DNA from: Mycolicibacter hiberniae
Lineage (GTDB): Bacteria > Actinomycetota > Actinomycetes > Mycobacteriales > Mycobacteriaceae
Reading direction: 5' to 3'
Assembly (NCBI RefSeq): GCF_010729485.1
Contig: NZ_AP022609.1
Location: forward strand, 3,038,001 to 3,102,000
Length of the DNA stretch: 64,000 nucleotides
Part shown: in pieces, positions 59,865-64,000 of the stretch
Position numbering within the stretch: the stretch's first letter is position 1
Layout of the letters: each line of letters starts with the position of its first letter
Program-made: the position numbers and the translations under genes
The notes under the pieces: generated by a model
The model's database searches: none
The model's input: the letters and a program-made list of their open reading frames with translations, nothing else
What the model was told of the DNA's origin: nothing

Positions 59865-61556
59865 CTACCGGTGCAGGGCAGCTCGGACCCGCTCGGTGTC
59901 GGCCGCCGTCCAGCCGTCGGGTGGCAGCACTGCCACGAGTCCGTCCAGAACCGTGCCGGAGTAGTTGTGGCCGTGCCCCGCGGGCATCTGCTCGCCGTGA
60001 AACAGGTCCGCGCTGACCTGCCAGAACGTCACCACCGGATACCAGCGCATCGAGGCGGTGCGGTCCGGGCCGGGTGGTTCGGTCAGCCAGTCGGGCCGCG
60101 CGAACAGCAGATCCGGTGTCCACCAGACCACCGGGTCGGAGGCGTGCTGAAGGAACAGCACGCGGGGGCCGGGCCACTCCGGCGCGGCAGTCTCGGCGAT
60201 CTCGGTCGGCAGTGTGCCCTGGGCGAAGCGCACCGTGCGGCCGTTGTCGTAACGCGGAAGTACGGCGGTGGTGCCGGGGTCGCGCCGCACCAGCAGGGCA
60301 TGCCAGAGCGGGCTGGCATGCGGCGGCCCCACCCACAGCACGGCCTCATAGCCCATGTCGGCGATGTCGGGCAGCCACTCGAAGGCGGCCTGCCCGGCCA
60401 TCGATCCCAGACTCTCGCCGTAGAGCATCAGTTTGGGGCGATGCGCGGCGGGCAGGCTTCGCCAGCGCTCGGCGATGGTCTGCACCAGCAGGCGTCCGGA
60501 GTCCATCGACTTGCGCTGATCGGCCAGGAACGAGATCCAACTCGGCAGGTAGGAGTACTGCACACCGACGATTGCGGTGTCGCCGTTGTAGAGCATCTCC
60601 ACCGCGTCGGCCGCCGCCGGGTTGATCCACCCCGTTCCGGTGGTGGGCACCACCACCAGCACCCGCCGGTCGAAGGCGTGGGTGCGATCCAGCTCGTCGA
60701 GCAGCAGCCGCATGCGCGCCTGGTCGTCGGCGGCGCTGTTCAGACCGGCGTACACCCGGATGGGTTCGCGGGCGGGCCGGTGGTTGACCCGGCTGAGCTC
60801 GTCGGCGTGCCGTCCCCCGGCGACGAAGGTGCGGCCCTGACTGCCCAGGCTGGCCCAGGACGCCAGCGAATCCGGGCTGCCGGAGCGCCCCGGTTGCTGC
60901 GGCTGGAAAGTCCCGGGCACCGTGCCGCGGTCCTCGGGCTGGAACACCGCGCTGGCGCCGGCGAAGAATCCGCGGATCAGCACACCATTGATCAACATGG
61001 TCAGCACCACGACGACGATCGCGCTGCCGATGAACATGGCGACTTCGCTGTTCAGGTGCCACCGCCGGATCAACGCCCGGGCCAGCAACCGGCTGGCGTC
61101 GATCAGTACCCGCACGACCGCGACGAGCGCGGCCGCCACCCCGATCGCCACGCCCAGGGTGCGCAGGTAGCCCAGGGTGCCGGGGCCCTGGATGCCCAGC
61201 AGCTCGGAGACCTGGCGTTGCCAACCCGCGGCCGGGACCAGCATCACGACGCACGCGGCCGGCGCCCCCACCACCACCGCTGCCTTCAGCGCTACCAGGA
61301 CCCGGCGCGGCGGCGGCCACCAGTTCGCACCGCGCAGCACCAGCCGGTCCATCGTTGCGCCGATCAGCACACCCAGCCCATAGCCGAAGGCCGCGTTGAT
61401 GCCGCCGATCAGACCTTGGAACAACCAGTCGCGGGGCAACAGCGACGGCGTCAGCGACAGGCAGAAGAACAGCGCCCCGAACGCCATTCCGACGAAATTC
61501 AGGCGCAGCAGGCTCCACGCCCACACCAGCAGCGGGTGTCTCGCCGGCGCCTGCAT
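59865..61556 (-). CDS. Membrane-anchored alpha/beta hydrolase (Abhydrolase_9 type)
   Basis: 563-residue protein. The N-terminal half has about five transmembrane helices (LRLNFVGMAFGALFFCLSL, LIGGINAAFGYGLGVLIGA, VLVALKAAVVVGAPAACVVM, LGVAIGVAAALVAVVRVLI, MFIGSAIVVVVLTMLINGVL) and the C-terminal half is a hydrolase domain with nucleophile Ser in LYGESLGSMAGQAAFEW and FLQHASDPVVWW containing the acid. This domain order is typical of a mycobacterial membrane esterase/lipase family of unknown substrate. ATG 61556 lies 11 bases from the purL stop. Confidence 0.9.
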   Translation of the reverse strand: MQAPARHPLLVWAWSLLRLNFVGMAFGALFFCLSLTPSLLPRDWLFQGLIGGINAAFGYGLGVLIGATMDRLVLRGANWWPPPRRVLVALKAAVVVGAPAACVVMLVPAAGWQRQVSELLGIQGPGTLGYLRTLGVAIGVAAALVAVVRVLIDASRLLARALIRRWHLNSEVAMFIGSAIVVVVLTMLINGVLIRGFFAGASAVFQPEDRGTVPGTFQPQQPGRSGSPDSLASWASLGSQGRTFVAGGRHADELSRVNHRPAREPIRVYAGLNSAADDQARMRLLLDELDRTHAFDRRVLVVVPTTGTGWINPAAADAVEMLYNGDTAIVGVQYSYLPSWISFLADQRKSMDSGRLLVQTIAERWRSLPAAHRPKLMLYGESLGSMAGQAAFEWLPDIADMGYEAVLWVGPPHASPLWHALLVRRDPGTTAVLPRYDNGRTVRFAQGTLPTEIAETAAPEWPGPRVLFLQHASDPVVWWTPDLLFARPDWLTEPPGPDRTASMRWYPVVTFWQVSADLFHGEQMPAGHGHNYSGTVLDGLVAVLPPDGWTAADTERVRAALHR

Positions 61557-61566
61557 GCCGATCTGG

Positions 61567-63855
61567 CTATCCGAAGATCCCCGGCAGCACTGCTTCGGAA
61601 ATGCTGCGCAGCTCTGCCAGCGACACAGTGAACTGGCCCTGGACCTCCAGCTCCTGCGACGCCTGGTCAACCACGCCGACGCGGGTGGCTGCCAGGCCGC
61701 GCGCCTCGCACATGGAACGGAACCGGCTCTCCTCGGTGCGCGGCACCGCCACCAGCACCCTGCCCGCCGACTCGGAGAACAGGAAGACGAACGGATCGGC
61801 GTCTTCGGGAAGCAGGATGCGGCATCCGGTCTCACCGGCGATCGCCGATTCGACCACGGCCTGGATCAGCCCGCCTTCGCTCAGGTCGTGGGCGGCCGAC
61901 ACCAGACCGTCGCGCGATGCCGCACTGAGAACTTCTGCGAGCAGCTGCTCGCGCGCGAGGTCGACCTTCGGCGGCAGCCCACCGAGGTGGTCGCCGGTCA
62001 CCTGCGCCCAGATCGATCCGTCGAACTCGTCGCTGGTGTCGCCGAGCAGGATCAGCGTCTCGCCGGGCTCGACGCCGAAGGCGGTCGGAATCCGCCGGGC
62101 GACGTCGTCGATGACGCCGAGCACCCCGACCACCGGGGTGGGGTGGATGGGGGTGGCGCCGGTCTGGTTGTAGAAGCTCACATTGCCGCCGGTCACCGGA
62201 ATACCCAGTGCCGCACAGCCGTCGGCCAGACCGCGGACGGCCTCGGCGAACTGCCACATCACCCCTGGGTCTTCCGGCGAGCCGAAGTTCAGGCAGTTGG
62301 TGACGGCGATCGGCGTGGCGCCGGTGACGGCCACGTTGCGGTAGGCCTCGGCCAGCGCCAGCTGCGCGCCGGCGTAGGGGTCGAGCTTGGTGTAGCGGCC
62401 GGAGGCATCGGTGGAGATCGCGATACCGCGCCCGGACGTCTCGTCGATCCGCAGCATTCCGCCGTCGGCATGCTCGGCCAACACGGTGTTGCCGCGCACG
62501 TAACGGTCGTACTGCTCGGTGATGAACGCCCTGCTGCACAGGTGCGGACTGCCCAGCAGGGCAAGCAGCGTCGCGCGCAGCTCCTCCCCGGTCGCCGGGC
62601 GCACCAGGCGCGCGGAGCGGTCCGCGTTGAGGGCGTCCTGGGTCTCCGGGCGCTCGACCGGGCGGTGATAGATCGGGCCTTCGTGGGCAACCGTGCGCGG
62701 CGGCACGTCCACGACGGTCTGTCCGTGCCAGGTGATCTGCAACCGGTCGCCGTCGGTCACCTCGCCGATGACCGTGGCGAGCACGTCCCACTTGGCGCAG
62801 ACCGCCATGAAGGCATCCACATTCTCCGGGGCGACCACGGCGCACATACGTTCCTGCGACTCGCTGGACAGCACTTCCGCCGGGGTCATGTTCGCCGCGC
62901 GCAGCGGCACCTTCTCCAGCTGAATCGCCATGCCGCCGTCACCGGCGGAGGCCAACTCGGAAGTCGCGCAAGACAACCCGGCTCCCCCGAGGTCCTGAAT
63001 GCCGACCACCAGCTTGGCGGCGTACAGCTCCAGGCAGCACTCGATGAGCACCTTCTCGGTGAACGGATCGCCGACCTGAACCGACGGGAGCTTCTTGCGG
63101 CCCGCACCGCTCTCGTCGCCGCCGAAAGTTTCCGATGCGAGCACCGACACCCCACCGATGCCGTCCAGCCCGGTCCGCGCCCCGAACAGGATGATCTTGT
63201 TGCCGGCGCCGGAGGCGAACGCCAGGTGCAGGTCTTCCCTCTTCAGCACGCCGACACACAGCGCGTTGACCAACGGGTTGCCCGCATAGCAGGGGTCGAA
63301 GACCGTCTCGCCGCCGATGTTGGGCAGACCCAGTGAGTTGCCGTAGCCGCCGATGCCGCGTACCACGCCGTCGAGCACCCGGCGGGTGTCGGGCGCGTCG
63401 GCGGCGCCGAAGCGCAGCTGGTCCATCACCGCGATCGGGCGGGCGCCCATCGCCATGATGTCGCGCACGATGCCCCCCACGCCGGTGGCCGCTCCCTGGT
63501 AGGGCTCGACGTAGGACGGGTGGTTGTGCGACTCCACCTTGAAGGTGACCGCCCAGCCGTCGCCGATGTCGACGACGCCGGCGTTCTCGCCGATACCGGC
63601 CAGCATCGCCTTGCGCATCTCGTCGGTGGTGGTCTCCCCGAAGTAGCGCAGGTGCACCTTGGAGGACTTGTAGGAGCAGTGCTCGCTCCACATCACCGAG
63701 TACATGGCCAGTTCGGCGTCGGTGGGGCGGCGGCCCAGGATGTCGCGGATGCGCTGGTACTCGTCGTCTTTGAGGCCCAGCTCGGCGAACGGTTGCGGGT
63801 GATCGGGCGTCGCCGCGGCGTGTTCGACGGTGTCCGGCGTGGTCAGGGACGTCAC
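61567..63855 (-). CDS. purL: Phosphoribosylformylglycinamidine synthase II
   Basis: 762-residue small-type PurL, which needs PurS and PurQ (not in this window) to convert FGAR to FGAM. Diagnostic stretches are [43 protein letters not shown] (in parts), LNFGSPEDP and [12 protein letters not shown] 63855 ([14 protein letters not shown]) is preferred because TACACT lies 6 bases upstream, a leaderless arrangement; GTG 63873 is in frame but overlaps that -10 box. Orthologue of Rv0803. Downstream of the M18 peptidase gene on the same strand. Confidence 0.97.
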   Translation of the reverse strand: MTSLTTPDTVEHAAATPDHPQPFAELGLKDDEYQRIRDILGRRPTDAELAMYSVMWSEHCSYKSSKVHLRYFGETTTDEMRKAMLAGIGENAGVVDIGDGWAVTFKVESHNHPSYVEPYQGAATGVGGIVRDIMAMGARPIAVMDQLRFGAADAPDTRRVLDGVVRGIGGYGNSLGLPNIGGETVFDPCYAGNPLVNALCVGVLKREDLHLAFASGAGNKIILFGARTGLDGIGGVSVLASETFGGDESGAGRKKLPSVQVGDPFTEKVLIECCLELYAAKLVVGIQDLGGAGLSCATSELASAGDGGMAIQLEKVPLRAANMTPAEVLSSESQERMCAVVAPENVDAFMAVCAKWDVLATVIGEVTDGDRLQITWHGQTVVDVPPRTVAHEGPIYHRPVERPETQDALNADRSARLVRPATGEELRATLLALLGSPHLCSRAFITEQYDRYVRGNTVLAEHADGGMLRIDETSGRGIAISTDASGRYTKLDPYAGAQLALAEAYRNVAVTGATPIAVTNCLNFGSPEDPGVMWQFAEAVRGLADGCAALGIPVTGGNVSFYNQTGATPIHPTPVVGVLGVIDDVARRIPTAFGVEPGETLILLGDTSDEFDGSIWAQVTGDHLGGLPPKVDLAREQLLAEVLSAASRDGLVSAAHDLSEGGLIQAVVESAIAGETGCRILLPEDADPFVFLFSESAGRVLVAVPRTEESRFRSMCEARGLAATRVGVVDQASQELEVQGQFTVSLAELRSISEAVLPGIFG

Positions 63856-63861
63856 GGGGTC

Positions 63862-63867
63862 AGTGTA
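63862..63867 (-). promoter_or_regulatory. -10 box of purL
   Basis: TACACT on the minus strand, 6 bases before GTG 63855; no ribosome site is visible, consistent with a leaderless purL mRNA. Confidence 0.55.
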
Positions 63868-63883
63868 TGGCACCGATTTCGGC

Positions 63884-64000
63884 TCACTGCGGGGCCAGGA
63901 AGGCCGTCAGAGCCGCGGCGTAGGCGGCCACGTCACTGGCACCCATCAGCTCCCGCGCCGAATGCATGGCCAGCTGCGCAGCGCCCACGTCGACGGTGGG
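63884..64000 (-). CDS. pepC: M18 aminopeptidase, C-terminal end (runs off window)
   Basis: The last 38 codons are visible: [20 protein letters not shown] followed by [18 protein letters not shown] and TGA. The [12 protein letters not shown] motif is the C-terminal zinc-ligand region of M18 aspartyl aminopeptidases; M. tuberculosis PepC (Rv0800) lies near purL in the same order. The rest of the gene is outside the window. Confidence 0.85.
   Translation of the reverse strand, partial: PTVDVGAAQLAMHSARELMGASDVAAYAAALTAFLAPQ

Overview
The window is high-GC actinobacterial DNA. Its backbone is the purine/phosphate/sulfur block of Mycobacterium sensu lato, in the same relative order as M. tuberculosis Rv0800-Rv0824c and here read right to left: pepC end, purL, SCP-like protein, purF, purM, DUF3073, ygfZ, pabC, nitrobindin-like protein, sseC, cysA2, DUF4395, thiX, lmeA, glnR, mshD, pst genes, phoU, LCP protein, dusB, desA1. 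mshD (mycothiol) and desA1 (mycolate precursor desaturase) point to a mycobacterium. The amount of catabolic DNA and the complete pstSCAB operon suggest an environmental species; the species itself cannot be named from the sequence alone.

Layout. (a) 1-20.1 kb is catabolic: acyl-CoA dehydrogenases, acyl-CoA synthetase, enoyl-CoA hydratase, a MeaB GTPase, two aldehyde dehydrogenases, a KshB-like reductase, and an operon of SDR, Rieske oxygenase, Baeyer-Villiger monooxygenase, SDR and aldehyde dehydrogenase. Embedded in it is a membrane operon (COX III/NorE-like, COX IV-like and two related multi-spanning proteins) under its own TetR. Identical-type palindromes at 693 and 12501 tie the TetR at 781 to both divergent promoters. 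(b) 20.5-26.4 kb: TetR, desA1, dusB, LCP ligase, phoU. (c) 26.4-34.3 kb: hrpA and pstSCAB with a PHO-box-like site. (d) 34.4-43.4 kb: mshD, glnR, lmeA, thiX, a cysteine-responsive leader ORF (poly-Cys) before the DUF4395-cysA2-sseC sulfur operon, a 32-residue leaderless microprotein coupled to the nitrobindin gene, pabC, ygfZ, DUF3073, purM. (e) 43.5-56.9 kb: a catabolic island between purM and purF. It holds two Rieske operons that share an operator, each with the same uncharacterised ~112-residue partner, and a divergent AveC-like / NorQ-like AAA+ / NorD-like vWA operon. One of the two 'Rieske' proteins has an all-cysteine site in place of the Cys2His2 cluster ligands. (f) 57-64 kb: purF, SCP-like protein, two alpha/beta hydrolases, purL, pepC end.

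How it fits together. The backbone supplies purines, phosphate uptake, thiol chemistry and envelope lipids. The catabolic segments look like acyl-CoA and ring-oxygenation pathways, each under a local TetR or MarR repressor, with one ferredoxin reductase visible for three Rieske-type proteins. The most novel material is the 43.5-56.9 kb island: the modified Rieske protein, the small partner family and the AveC-NorQ-NorD module.
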